A DNA stretch of 56,831 nucleotides from assembly GCF_050033475.1 (NCBI RefSeq), contig NZ_CP188327.1, forward strand, positions 1 through 56,831, written 5' to 3'. This DNA comes from Cetobacterium sp050033475. Lineage in GTDB: Bacteria > Fusobacteriota > Fusobacteriia > Fusobacteriales > Fusobacteriaceae. The notes below the pieces were generated by a model. The model saw nothing but the letters and a program-made list of their open reading frames with translations. It ran no database searches and was not told where the DNA came from. Of this stretch, positions 8,324-17,900 are shown one piece after another. The position numbers were made by a program, and so were the translations under genes. The stretch's first letter is position 1. Each line of letters begins with the position of its first letter.

Positions 8324-9812
8324 TAAAATCCTTTCTAAATAGTCCTAAATTCTCAAAATATTCCATATATTTAAAAACGTTAGCGTGTGTCAATTGTTGT
8401 TTAGTGATATTAATATCGGTAAAAAAATTATCAAATTCAAAATTTGTATAAATTATCAGATCTGGATTGAGATCTAATATATCTTGTTTTTCAATATTAT
8501 AAAAAGATTTTACAATTATATTAAGATTTAAAAAATTATTTTGTAGCTGAACTTTTATCATATTACCTAACCAAGATTCATAAAAACAATCTAAAACTAA
8601 AATTTTTCTCATTTGTTTTTTTTCATATATCATCAAATTTTCTTTTATTAATAAGGCTAGTAAAGTTAAATCTTCTTCGTAAATAAAAACATTATAATGA
8701 TTAAAAATTGATCCTATTTTCATGATTATTTCTTTATCCCCTTGAGAAATTTCAGAAAAACAGGAATTATATCGTTTAATACGATATATAAATTTAAATT
8801 CAGCAACTCCCAGAAGCTGTATAAATTTAATTTTTATATCATTTATAAATTCAAAATTAAAATATTTTTCAATGGATTTAAATAGATCAATAGTAAATTT
8901 ATTAGAATCTATAGAATTTTTTAGAAAAGCAGGATGCATTCTAGTCAAAGCATTGGCTAAAATAACATTATTATTTTTTAAAAAAGGATATTGATTCTTA
9001 AAAAATTCAGATTGAAAATATTCCATATATTCTTTATGTATTATTTCCACTTCTTTTGAAAATATAGTTTTTTTTGAGTTTATAACTAATTTGTGTTCAT
9101 TTTGTAAATAACAATAAATTGAAGCAGCTAAAAATGAATTAAAAAGATGAGTCCCTCCTTGAATATCAAAATGATTCAGTGTATTTTTAGTTAATATGTA
9201 TAATTTTTGTTCTATATCAACAGGTATATATTGATGATACAGTTTATCTAAGAGTGGATTCAAAAATTTTTTATGAACTTCAACTGTAAATTGATTAAAC
9301 TCTCTTTCTAAAAGCAATTTCATTATAAATTTAATGGCTAATTGAATTTTATCGTTGGTATTTCCTTGTAAATAGATACCTTTCCAAGGAATACTTTCTA
9401 AACTCAGATTTTTCTCACAAAGAAATTTTTTAACTTCTTCTAAATCTAAAGATAAAGTTTTTCTTGTAACATTAAATAGTTTTGCTTTTTCATTTAAATT
9501 TAATTTTTCAGTTAAAATCAATTCAAGTATTAGATAATTAAATCTCTCATTTGGAGGTAATTCAACAAAATCTCCTATCAAAAATTTGTTCAGGTCATTT
9601 GAAGTAAAATTAGATAAAGTATATTTTCCATTAATTTTTTCTAAGGGAGATAAATTGTTTTCCTCTAAAAAATTGTTAATATTTTTAATACTATTTCTAA
9701 TACTTGTTTCAGATTTTTTAATAGCGGCTGCAATATCTTTCGTGCTTATATTATTGTTATGATTCAGATATTTTAAAATGTTAATGTCAGTTTTTTTTAA
9801 TATAGTATTCAT
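8301..9812 (-). CDS. PRD/Mga-type transcriptional regulator, divergent to pilus operon A
   Basis: A 503-aa multidomain regulator. An N-terminal HTH (about 5-60, ISTKDIAAAIKKSETSIRNSI) is followed by a second Mga-like HTH (about 95-145, NLNEKAKLFNVTRKTLSLDL), two PRD-like helical domains (about 165-395) and an EIIB-like domain (about 400-480) beginning KILVLDCFYESWLGNM. The two DNA-binding domains indicate a DNA-binding activator rather than an RNA antiterminator. I do not see the usual conserved PRD histidines clearly, so control by PTS phosphorylation is doubtful. It is transcribed away from the chaperone gene across a 284-bp intergenic region and is the obvious candidate regulator of operon A. 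Operon B lacks a counterpart. Confidence 0.8.
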   Translation of the reverse strand: MNTILKKTDINILKYLNHNNNISTKDIAAAIKKSETSIRNSIKNINNFLEENNLSPLEKINGKYTLSNFTSNDLNKFLIGDFVELPPNERFNYLILELILTEKLNLNEKAKLFNVTRKTLSLDLEEVKKFLCEKNLSLESIPWKGIYLQGNTNDKIQLAIKFIMKLLLEREFNQFTVEVHKKFLNPLLDKLYHQYIPVDIEQKLYILTKNTLNHFDIQGGTHLFNSFLAASIYCYLQNEHKLVINSKKTIFSKEVEIIHKEYMEYFQSEFFKNQYPFLKNNNVILANALTRMHPAFLKNSIDSNKFTIDLFKSIEKYFNFEFINDIKIKFIQLLGVAEFKFIYRIKRYNSCFSEISQGDKEIIMKIGSIFNHYNVFIYEEDLTLLALLIKENLMIYEKKQMRKILVLDCFYESWLGNMIKVQLQNNFLNLNIIVKSFYNIEKQDILDLNPDLIIYTNFEFDNFFTDINITKQQLTHANVFKYMEYFENLGLFRKDFNETEKRN

Positions 9813-10096
9813 TATTCTCCCCTTTAATCGATAAATTCCTTATTGATTATATGGAAAAAAACTGTAAAATCTTTTAAAAACTATAACATAAAAGTACAAA
9901 AAATGTACTATAGACATTTTTTATTTTATTTTTTGCAAAAAAAGTATATAGTACATTTTATTTTTTTTGTAAATTTTAAATTTTCTAATTATATAAAAAA
10001 AATAAAAATAGTAAGATTTATACAACACGAAAAGAGGACTAAAAAAGTCCTGTTTAATATCAGAAGAAATTTTGAATCCAGGAGGATGATCTAACT
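9813..10096. promoter_or_regulatory. Divergent control region of pilus operon A
   Basis: This 284-bp region lies between the PRD regulator and the chaperone gene. It contains GTACA-AAAAA-TGTAC (about 9894-9908), further TGTAC/GTAC elements, and the leader palindrome at 10035-10051. No good consensus sigma-70 promoter is visible for operon A, which fits an activator-dependent promoter. An 83-codon ORF here is not supported. Confidence 0.5.
10035..10051 (+). promoter_or_regulatory. Leader palindrome GGAC-N7-GTCC of operon A
   Basis: AGGACT-AAAAA-AGTCCT lies 45 nt before the chaperone start. Operon B has the matching CGGAC-AAAGTTA-GTCCG at 22056-22072, with the same GGAC-N7-GTCC core but otherwise different flanks. 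It could be a protein operator or an RNA hairpin in the leader. Confidence 0.5.
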
Positions 10097-10816
10097 TTGA
10101 AAAAGATTTTTATGACTTTTTTAACATTGATATTGTGTAGGTTATCGTTTGCATATATAAACATTTCACCTACTAGTTTTGATAAAAATATAGGAGTGGG
10201 AGCTTATCAAGAGTTTACTCTTTATAATAATACAAAAATTCCTATTAGATATAAAATCACTCCAAAAGATATGAATGATAAAAAAGTTGGAAATATGACT
10301 AATTGGATAGAAGTTTATCCAAAAATCGTGACAATTAATCCTTTAGAAGAAAAGACTTTTAAAGTTTATGTTAAATCACCTAAAAATGAAAAAACAGGAG
10401 ACTATGGAGCTTTTTTAAATATCAAACAAATTAGTGCTCCTAAATTAAAAAGTGATAGTAAAAATGTTATTTCTTCAGGATTAACTGTAATGACAAATTT
10501 AAATATGGGACTTTATGGATATGTTGGAGAAAATAATCCAAAAATAGAAATAAAGAATGTAAAAACTTATACAAAAAATAATCAAAATTATATTAATTTT
10601 GATTTAAATAATAATACAGATAGATTAGTTAGAGTTATTGTAGATGTAGAAGGTTCTAATAAGGGGTATTATCCAATTGGAGAATATAGAGCTTTTAAAA
10701 ATGAGGAATTAGATGTAAATCAAGAAATTAAAAACTTAAAAAGTTTAAAAAATGCAACTAAACTTATTATTAGAGATAAAGAAACTAATAATATATTAAA
10801 AACTATAAAATTATAA
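10097..10816 (+). CDS. Periplasmic pilus chaperone A
   Basis: A 239-aa Ig-like fimbrial chaperone: signal peptide to SFA at residue 19, then YINISPTSFDKNIGVGAY and EFTLYNNTKIPIRYKITP, the N-terminal strands of PapD/CS1-type chaperones. The strand KIVTINPLEEKTFKVYVKSP follows and a second β-domain fills 145-239. It should fold pilin subunits by donor-strand complementation and deliver them to the usher. The start is TTG at 10097 with AGGAGG 11 nt upstream; the only nearby ATG (10086) runs into a stop. The paralogue at 22132 also uses TTG. First gene of an eight-part operon layout. Confidence 0.8.
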   Translation: MKKIFMTFLTLILCRLSFAYINISPTSFDKNIGVGAYQEFTLYNNTKIPIRYKITPKDMNDKKVGNMTNWIEVYPKIVTINPLEEKTFKVYVKSPKNEKTGDYGAFLNIKQISAPKLKSDSKNVISSGLTVMTNLNMGLYGYVGENNPKIEIKNVKTYTKNNQNYINFDLNNNTDRLVRVIVDVEGSNKGYYPIGEYRAFKNEELDVNQEIKNLKSLKNATKLIIRDKETNNILKTIKL

Positions 10817-10841
10817 TTAAATATTAATGGAGGATATAGAA

Positions 10842-11363
10842 ATGAAAAAGTTATTAATGACGTCACTAATTTTAGCAATGGGAACAATGTCCTTTGCAGC
10901 ACAAAAAACATCAGGAGATGCAGCAGGGACACCTCAGTCAGCTTCAAGTAATGTAAAAGTTACAGCCCAAGTTGTTTCTGATAATTTAATTATATCAGAT
11001 TTAAGTGGTAGACCAATCGTACTTGATTTTGGAAAAATTTCAAATCAGAAAACTGACGGAGTATCAAATGCTAAGGTTGATTTCAAAATAGAAACAGCTG
11101 GTCCAGATGGAAATTTATCAACAGTAGCTGTGGCATTAGTAGGGTTAACAGATGGTAAAGTACAATTATTAAATACAAACGTAGCAGCTGCACAAAATTC
11201 AAAAGAAATACCAGCTTCAGTAAAATTAAATGCAGATAATGGAACATTTACAGATAATAAATATGTTGGATTTATCCAAGGTTCAATTAAAGGACAAGAT
11301 TCTAACTCAAAAGAAGCATCAACATATGAGAATGTATTAGAGTTACAAGCAACAGCAAGATAA
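10842..11363 (+). CDS. Major pilin subunit A
   Basis: A 173-aa secreted subunit: signal peptide MKKLLMTSLILAMGTMSFA, then a Gln/Ser/Ala-rich linker. Next is NVKVTAQVVSDNLIISDL, whose alternating hydrophobic residues suit a donor strand. Then come GRPIVLDFGKISNQKT and a β-rich body ending with YENVLELQATAR. Immediate linkage to the chaperone, and a terminator right behind it, mark it as the abundant structural subunit. ATG 10842 is chosen (GGAGGA, 7 nt); an ATG at 10827 lies before the Shine-Dalgarno. Identity to pilin B (22897) is high in the NVKVTAQVV-to-DFK block and low elsewhere. Confidence 0.8.
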   Translation: MKKLLMTSLILAMGTMSFAAQKTSGDAAGTPQSASSNVKVTAQVVSDNLIISDLSGRPIVLDFGKISNQKTDGVSNAKVDFKIETAGPDGNLSTVAVALVGLTDGKVQLLNTNVAAAQNSKEIPASVKLNADNGTFTDNKYVGFIQGSIKGQDSNSKEASTYENVLELQATAR

Positions 11364-11378
11364 AAAAATTATAAAAGG

Positions 11379-11407
11379 GGGCTAAATCAAAATTTAGCCC
11401 TTTTTTT
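11379..11407 (+). terminator. Internal terminator between pilin A and usher A
   Basis: GGGCTAAAT (11379-11387) and ATTTAGCCC (11392-11400) are followed by seven T. It sits inside the operon and probably gives far more pilin than usher mRNA. The same arrangement exists in operon B (23466-23492). Confidence 0.85.
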
Positions 11408-11445
11408 ATAAAATTATGGAAAAAAATTAGGGGTAGAGATAATAA

Positions 11446-13947
11446 ATGAGAAAGAAAATATTTTTAATTCTAGGAATACTGTGTAGTTCTCTATTAAAAG
11501 CAGAGGTTGAAAAGCCATTATATTTTTCAAATGACATGGTTTATATAGACGATAGTTCAGCGGAAGAAAGAACAGGAATCTATACTCTAAATATAAAAGG
11601 TTCCCCTGTAAATTATACCTATGAATTAATAAAGGAGAATGGAAATTATTATTTTCCAGTTATTTCATTTTTTCAGTCAATAGGCATGAAGAACTATAGT
11701 AAAAATGGAGATGTTATTAAATATTATTTAGGAAATGATTTAAAAGAGGGAATTATAAATCCTGCTAAGTTGGGAAAAGGTAATTATATTTTAGAGGGAG
11801 AAGATATTTATATATCAGAAACAGCTTTTGAAAATGCCTTTGCAGAGCGAATAGATATAAATCCCAATATGTTAAGTGTAAATATAATACCATCATTTAC
11901 TACACCTGAAGATATCAAATTTTTATTAAAGGCTACAGAAAATAAATTAAAAGAAGAATCCAATATGCCGGTTTTAAATTATACAAACGAAAGAGAATTA
12001 ATTGATTTAGGAAATTTAAGAGTTAATTTACAAGGAAGTGTAATTAATGGAAAGGAAAATTCTAAAAAAAATGATTGGAATGGATTTTTAGAATATAGTA
12101 GCCCATTTTTATATGGAAATTTACTGACAGATTACGATTTAAAAGAACATAAGTTTGGAGATACAAAATTAAGATATTCAGATATCTATGATGGAAATTA
12201 TGATTTAGAAATGGGACTTTATGGTCCTGATAAAGAGAAGGGGTTAAGTTTTAAAAAAGACAAGGGGTATTATGAGGATGGAAAAAATTATGTGATAACA
12301 GAAAAAGTTCCTCTAGGAAGTAGAGTGGAATTACTTTTTGGTGGAATCCCAATAGATATAGCCTATGAAGAAAATGGTGAAGTAACATTTCACAATAATC
12401 TTCTGAAATCTGGAAGAACATATAATTTAAAAATTTATTCACCAGATGGAACAATAGAAGAGAAAGAAATAAAAATAACAGAGGATTATAACTTACAAAA
12501 TAAAGGTCAATTTGGATATGACATAGATATTAGAGAAAATAAAGATGCAAAAAAATATGCATCAGACTTGAATGTTTATTATGGAGCTACTAGAAATTTA
12601 ACTTTAGGATTTGGTTATCAACAAAATCCTGAAATGGTTGAAGATAAATATTTAATGTCAAAGGATCTAAAAGGACAAGTAATATATTCAAATTTTTTAT
12701 TTAATAATTCTTATTCCTATACATTGAGATATGAAGGGGAAAAATCAATAGATCAAAATAAGGAATTCGAAAAAAAATATTCTCACAGTGTTTTATTAGA
12801 TACAAATATCAAAAATTTAAATGTAAAAGTTGAGCAGAAAAATAATGGAGAATATTATAAGGAAAAAAATGAACAATATTTGGAATTAAAATATGATTTT
12901 ACAGATAATATTACTTTAAATTATGACTATGAAAAAATAAATTTATATGATGATACTTCAGAAACAGATTACTCCTATGGAATTCAGACTGATAAATCTT
13001 GGAATTCTTTATTAGTAAGCTTAGAAGCAAATAATAATAGAAAAAATGAAAAAGAATATGGATTGGATTTATATTATACGGGATTCAAATATATGATTGC
13101 GAAATTAAGTAACAAAATAGATTCTAAGGGAGAATATGAAGCCACTTTAAAACTTATGAATAAGGCATGGAGTGATACTTTGGAATATAGTTTTGAGACA
13201 AGTTATTCAACAAGTAAAAAATCAGTTTATACCTTAGATTTTAAAGTTAAACTTGATAACTGGTTTGAAATTGGAACTTATCTTGAGAAAAATGGTGAAA
13301 ATAAAGGATATATGGGAATTGATAAAGTTATTGATTTAGCAAATCCTTTAGAAAGAATAGAAAATATAGATAGTGCTAGGTTAAAAATAAAAACTTTTAT
13401 AGATGCAAATAATAACAATAAATTTGATAAGGATGAAAAACCAACAGGAAATATAGAAGTTACTTTAGGAGAGAGAACTATAACCACAGATGAACATGGA
13501 AATGGAACTTTCTATGGATTACCAAGTAATGCAGAATATGATTTAGAAGTTAATTCTTTAAGACCTACTTTGAATGGAGAAAAAACTAAAGTTAAAGTAA
13601 GAGGAACAGGAAGTGGAACAATTAAAGCTTTTATTCCTATTAAACCTCAAGTGGAATTAAATGGTTATATTAATTTGGATTTAAAGGGATTAAATGAAAA
13701 TCAGAAGATAGATATTTATAACAATCTATTGATAACAGTTACAAATAAAGAAGCTAAATATGAAAAAACTTTTTATGCAGATAGTGACGGAAATTTTTAT
13801 TTAACAGATATTTATCCAGGACAATATACTGTAAAAATTATTTATGAGGGTACTGATTATAAATTGAAAGATATTGATAAAATCGTAGATTTAGTTTATG
13901 GAGATAATTCAGGTCAAAATGATGTAACTTTTGATATGGAGGAATAA
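11446..13947 (+). CDS. Outer-membrane usher A
   Basis: An 833-aa protein that should form the pore through which pilins are assembled. It has a signal peptide (to LLKA, residue 19), an N-terminal domain (about 20-190) and a β-barrel rich in aromatic strands (about 190-640). A plug-like insert around 283-345 (TEKVPLGSRVELLFGGIPID, then NGEVTFHNNLLKSGRTYNLKI and PDG) matches ushers of the CS1/TcfC kind. The C-terminal domain has FIDANNNNKFDKDEKPTG and TTDEHGNGTFYGLP, an SdrB-like fold common at usher C-termini. The next gene's ATG overlaps the usher stop. Length is usual for FimD/PapC ushers. Usher B is the same length. Confidence 0.8.
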   Translation: MRKKIFLILGILCSSLLKAEVEKPLYFSNDMVYIDDSSAEERTGIYTLNIKGSPVNYTYELIKENGNYYFPVISFFQSIGMKNYSKNGDVIKYYLGNDLKEGIINPAKLGKGNYILEGEDIYISETAFENAFAERIDINPNMLSVNIIPSFTTPEDIKFLLKATENKLKEESNMPVLNYTNERELIDLGNLRVNLQGSVINGKENSKKNDWNGFLEYSSPFLYGNLLTDYDLKEHKFGDTKLRYSDIYDGNYDLEMGLYGPDKEKGLSFKKDKGYYEDGKNYVITEKVPLGSRVELLFGGIPIDIAYEENGEVTFHNNLLKSGRTYNLKIYSPDGTIEEKEIKITEDYNLQNKGQFGYDIDIRENKDAKKYASDLNVYYGATRNLTLGFGYQQNPEMVEDKYLMSKDLKGQVIYSNFLFNNSYSYTLRYEGEKSIDQNKEFEKKYSHSVLLDTNIKNLNVKVEQKNNGEYYKEKNEQYLELKYDFTDNITLNYDYEKINLYDDTSETDYSYGIQTDKSWNSLLVSLEANNNRKNEKEYGLDLYYTGFKYMIAKLSNKIDSKGEYEATLKLMNKAWSDTLEYSFETSYSTSKKSVYTLDFKVKLDNWFEIGTYLEKNGENKGYMGIDKVIDLANPLERIENIDSARLKIKTFIDANNNNKFDKDEKPTGNIEVTLGERTITTDEHGNGTFYGLPSNAEYDLEVNSLRPTLNGEKTKVKVRGTGSGTIKAFIPIKPQVELNGYINLDLKGLNENQKIDIYNNLLITVTNKEAKYEKTFYADSDGNFYLTDIYPGQYTVKIIYEGTDYKLKDIDKIVDLVYGDNSGQNDVTFDMEE

Positions 13948-14474
13948 TGAAGAAATTAATAACAATAATTTTGCTTTTATTAAGCTCTATGATTTCTTAC
14001 TGCAAGGAAGGAACTCAAGGGGAACAGGGAAAAAAATTAAGTAATGAAGATATGGAAAAACTTTATAAGTACATTGAACATACATTGAAAGAAAAAGGAA
14101 AAAAAGAAGAGAACAAAGTTCCAATAGCAACTAAGACAGTTATGATGGGGATGCACACAAATGTTGTAATCCCCTTAGAGATTATCTCAGATATAGATAT
14201 AGATGCAATGGTTGTAGATAATCAAGATGCTGTAATTCCCTTTGAAATTGAAGTGAGTAAAACTCCTAAAAAGAAGGATTACTATAGAATTAAATATAGT
14301 GAAGATGCCATAGATATTGATAAGGATGGAAAAATTGATACACATATTTATTCAAGTAAATATATAAATTCAAAAATTGAGAAAAATAATTTTGTTCATA
14401 TAAAGGGAAGAAATATCAGTAAAGAAGGGCGTCATGAAAAAATTATTTATATTGATGTAGAAACAAAGGATTAG
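13947..14474 (+). CDS. Secreted protein with EF-hand-type loop, operon A
   Basis: A 175-aa protein with a signal peptide (about 1-19) and a charged helix. A β-rich part follows with KTVMMGMHTNVVIPLEIISD, and near residues 124-136 DIDKDGKIDTHIY, the DxDxDG calcium-binding loop of EF-hand or dockerin type. The loop is kept in the operon B copy (DIDKDGKVDTYIY). Its start overlaps the usher stop by 1 nt, so expression is tied to the usher. It is probably a minor pilin or calcium-stabilised assembly factor; I know no named family. Confidence 0.6.
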   Translation: MKKLITIILLLLSSMISYCKEGTQGEQGKKLSNEDMEKLYKYIEHTLKEKGKKEENKVPIATKTVMMGMHTNVVIPLEIISDIDIDAMVVDNQDAVIPFEIEVSKTPKKKDYYRIKYSEDAIDIDKDGKIDTHIYSSKYINSKIEKNNFVHIKGRNISKEGRHEKIIYIDVETKD

Positions 14475-14483
14475 GTGAAGATA

Positions 14484-14921
14484 TTGAAGAAATTATTCAT
14501 AATTTTAAGTTTATTTTTAGTAGTTTGTATAAATTCCTTTGGAGAAATTCAAGCTAAAATTTATAAAAATATGACCTTTCATACTATAAATACTAGAAGT
14601 ACTGGTAGAAAAATAGTTGGGGTTGGTGTACTTGAACTAACCTGTAATGATGATGACTTAGGAAGTAAAATACAATTGAATTTTTTAAAGAAAGCATACA
14701 TGACAAATAAAAAAAATTGGATAGAGGTTAGTAATTTATCTACAGATGAAAAAGATAAAAGCTTTATTTTAGATAGAAAAACAAAATTGATAAAGTTTTA
14801 TGGTGTTGTAGATAAAAGTAAAATAGGAAAAAATACCCTAGATGGAGACATGATTGAAGGAAAATATGTGGGAGCAACGCCAATTATGATTTCTATTTAT
14901 GATAAGGAGATGAAAAGGTGA
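14484..14921 (+). CDS. Small secreted pilin-like protein, operon A
   Basis: A 145-aa protein with signal peptide LKKLFIILSLFLVVCINSFG, then EIQAKIYKNMTF and β-strands such as KIVGVGVLELTC. TTG 14484 is chosen because it lines up with the ATG of the operon B paralogue (26535) and follows AGGTGA; GTG 14475 sits on the Shine-Dalgarno. Both paralogues are then 145 aa. It overlaps the giant adhesin gene by 4 nt (GTGA). Probably a minor subunit or adaptor between tip and shaft; no known family recognised. Confidence 0.55.
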   Translation: MKKLFIILSLFLVVCINSFGEIQAKIYKNMTFHTINTRSTGRKIVGVGVLELTCNDDDLGSKIQLNFLKKAYMTNKKNWIEVSNLSTDEKDKSFILDRKTKLIKFYGVVDKSKIGKNTLDGDMIEGKYVGATPIMISIYDKEMKR

Positions 14922-17900
14922 TAAAAAAATTTCTGGGATATTTAGTTTTTATATTGGCTTTTTCTCAAACGATTTTAGCTAATAATGAAAATACAATTTT
15001 ATTAGAGGGAAGAAAAAATCCTGCAAAAATGAAAATTGCAGTTACTAAATTAAAAACTACAGAATTGAAATTAGATTATAACATAAAGGAAAAATTAATC
15101 TATGGAGAACTGCCAAATTTAAGTGATGAAATGGTTTTTGTATCGGAGTCTTTAGAAACAATTCCTTCATTAAAAACAGTTGGTGGTAAAAAAATAATAA
15201 ATATTTTGAAAAAAGTTAAACCAGGAGATGAGATAAAAACAAAGACCTTATCCTATGAAGTTTTGGATAAGGATGGAAAAAAATATATAAAAATCTCTCC
15301 GGATACTCAAGTAACAGGAATATTTATTTATTTAGTGGATAGAAAAGATTATCAAATAAAGAAAATTTATAAGGGAATATTTAAAAATACCAGCAGAAAT
15401 TTAAGGGCATTTTGTGGAGATGGACATTCAAGAATGACAGAAGTTATTTTTAATCCCTTTAGAAATGGTGCAATAAGATTAGGAAAATATCAAGTAATGG
15501 GACCTAATGATGTAATAGATCCTGCTGGTCAAAGAGCAGATTATATAACAACAAAGGGGAATATAGCAGGAAGAATATATCCAGGAGATAAATATGGTCA
15601 TACTTGGGATAACTTTGACCCTATTTGGAATGCTGTAAGAATATATGTTGGAACACCAGAGGAAGCAGGAAAAAATTATTATACCAGTGATTATTATGTA
15701 AAAAATCAAGGTACCTTTGAGTCACATATTTCAATTCCAAATATTAATGCAAAAATAAGATTTTATGCAGATAATAATAGTCCAAACATAAATTTTGAAT
15801 TAAATGGTTGGGAAGGAGCTATTAATCAAATATTTACTATAGAATACAGAAGAGATTATTATAGTGATGATATTAGTCAACTTATTCACAGAGATTATTT
15901 CCAATTGGTTATGCCTGGAAGAACAGTAACTAGAACTATAGATGTAAATGTGGAAAGTCCAATAGTTCAATATAATGAAAATACTGGTTTCGGTTTAGTG
16001 GAAAGTACAACCTCTTCGACAAAAACTTTAAATTCTTCAGGAGGAACTTTTCCTAAAAATGATCCATGGATAAAAGTAAAAAATCCAGTTGATTATTGGG
16101 GAAGTGATTTAGGTAGACATGAGGTCGACATTGAATATAATGGAAAGGTTTCTCATATGAAGAGTATGAGTAATGGAGGGTTACCAGCGGATTTTATAGC
16201 TAACTTTGTAGGAGCTGAAATGTTAGTTGGAAATGAGGGCGGAAGTAATAAATCTACATTATTTGGAGTTTTAAGTCATAATTTTGAAGCTTTACGTAAT
16301 AAGGATATTGTAGTTACACATCATTATCCACCAGATAGAAAACAAAGTGTACCAGCCTATGTATTTACCTATAGATTTAATATAGAAAAGTTTGATGGAT
16401 GGAAATATTATGATGAGAGTAAAGCAAATATAAAATTATCTTCCCCAACAATTGCTCACTATACAATTGGTGCCAATGGAGAAGTTAATTTTGGATCAGT
16501 TGTTTTGAAGGATTTAGATATTAGAATTACAAAACAATCTGGTGGAGACGGAATTAGAATTGGAACTATAGAAGAAGTATATTTGAAAAGTTTAGATAAT
16601 CCGAATTATCCTTTAATTCCTGGAAAATTATTTTTACAAAAAGGGAAAAATATTTTAGAAGGTAAAGAACAACAGGAAGTTTCTGATAATGTTATTGTAA
16701 CTTTTGATAATCTAGCTGAAGAAAAATTAATTATTGGAGGAAAATTTCAAGTTTTAGACAAAACTGGAAAATCTCCATTAAAAATAGGAACTACTGTAAA
16801 TGGCGATACAAATAAATTTTATAAAAGTTTTGGAAATCTTCAAATTCAAGTTGATAAAAGATATGTTGAAACAAATATTTTATTAAATAATCCAGATTTT
16901 CCAATTGAAGGAACTAAAGGGTGGATAAAAATTAATAGTACTCAATATGGAGAAGGGGAAGTTTCAGGTCATCCAGGAATAAAATGGGGAACTGTTACAA
17001 ATCCTATTGATATTCCAGCAGGGGCAACTATGGAAATATTCACAGACAAATGGAAAAGTTTAGGAAATGGTCCTTTATTTAAATTACCTATAGGAAATGG
17101 ATATTCTGTGAGATTGGCTCATAAAAAAGGAGACAACTACATTGCAATAGGATATGAAAAGGGTCAATTTGCAATAAATGGAGCTGAAAATACATATTTC
17201 TTAAGATTTACAGATAAGAATGGAAAGATTTTATTTACTGATAAATTACATATAAGCTTTAAGGAGCCAGTGCCTTTAGATCACAAAACAACAGTTACTT
17301 TTATGAATCCTTTAATGGTAAAGGGAAGCACAGAGGGAGTTGGAAGTATTTGGTTCAATGGAAGTGATTTAGCAGAGGGAATAACTTATGAATATTCCAA
17401 TTCAGAGATAATTGATTATTATACGAGAAAGTATGTAACTTGGTTTAAAGTAGATGGCGGTGTAGATTATAATTTAACTGATGAGGAAGTAATAAAAGTT
17501 TATGATAGAAATGGAAAATACTTTGGAGAAATAAGTGGAAATAAAAGTAATCAAGAAATTATTTTAAAGGGAAATAAGGGAATGTTTACTTTAGGATATG
17601 AACCTAGGTTAAAAGCTTTATATACAAATTTAATTGGAAATAGTTATTCAGGTCAAAGTATAGAGGATAAATTTTATTTACATGTTGTAGATAAGACAAC
17701 AGGAGTTCAAAAACAATTGAATGAATTGACATTGAATGTTGAGGAATTTAATCCTTTAGTTTATATAGGATTTAAAAATAATGAATCTCAAAGAGGAAAA
17801 GTAGGGGTTGGATTAGAGAGATTAAAAGGTGGAACAGTTGGAAATATGAAAATTAAATTAAATACCAATGTTACTCTTTTAAGAAGATATTTAGATGTAA

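Noticed and set aside
9843..10094. 83-codon plus-strand ORF in front of chaperone A
   Set aside because: It covers the promoter and leader, has no Shine-Dalgarno, and has the Lys/Phe/Ile bias of random AT-rich sequence.
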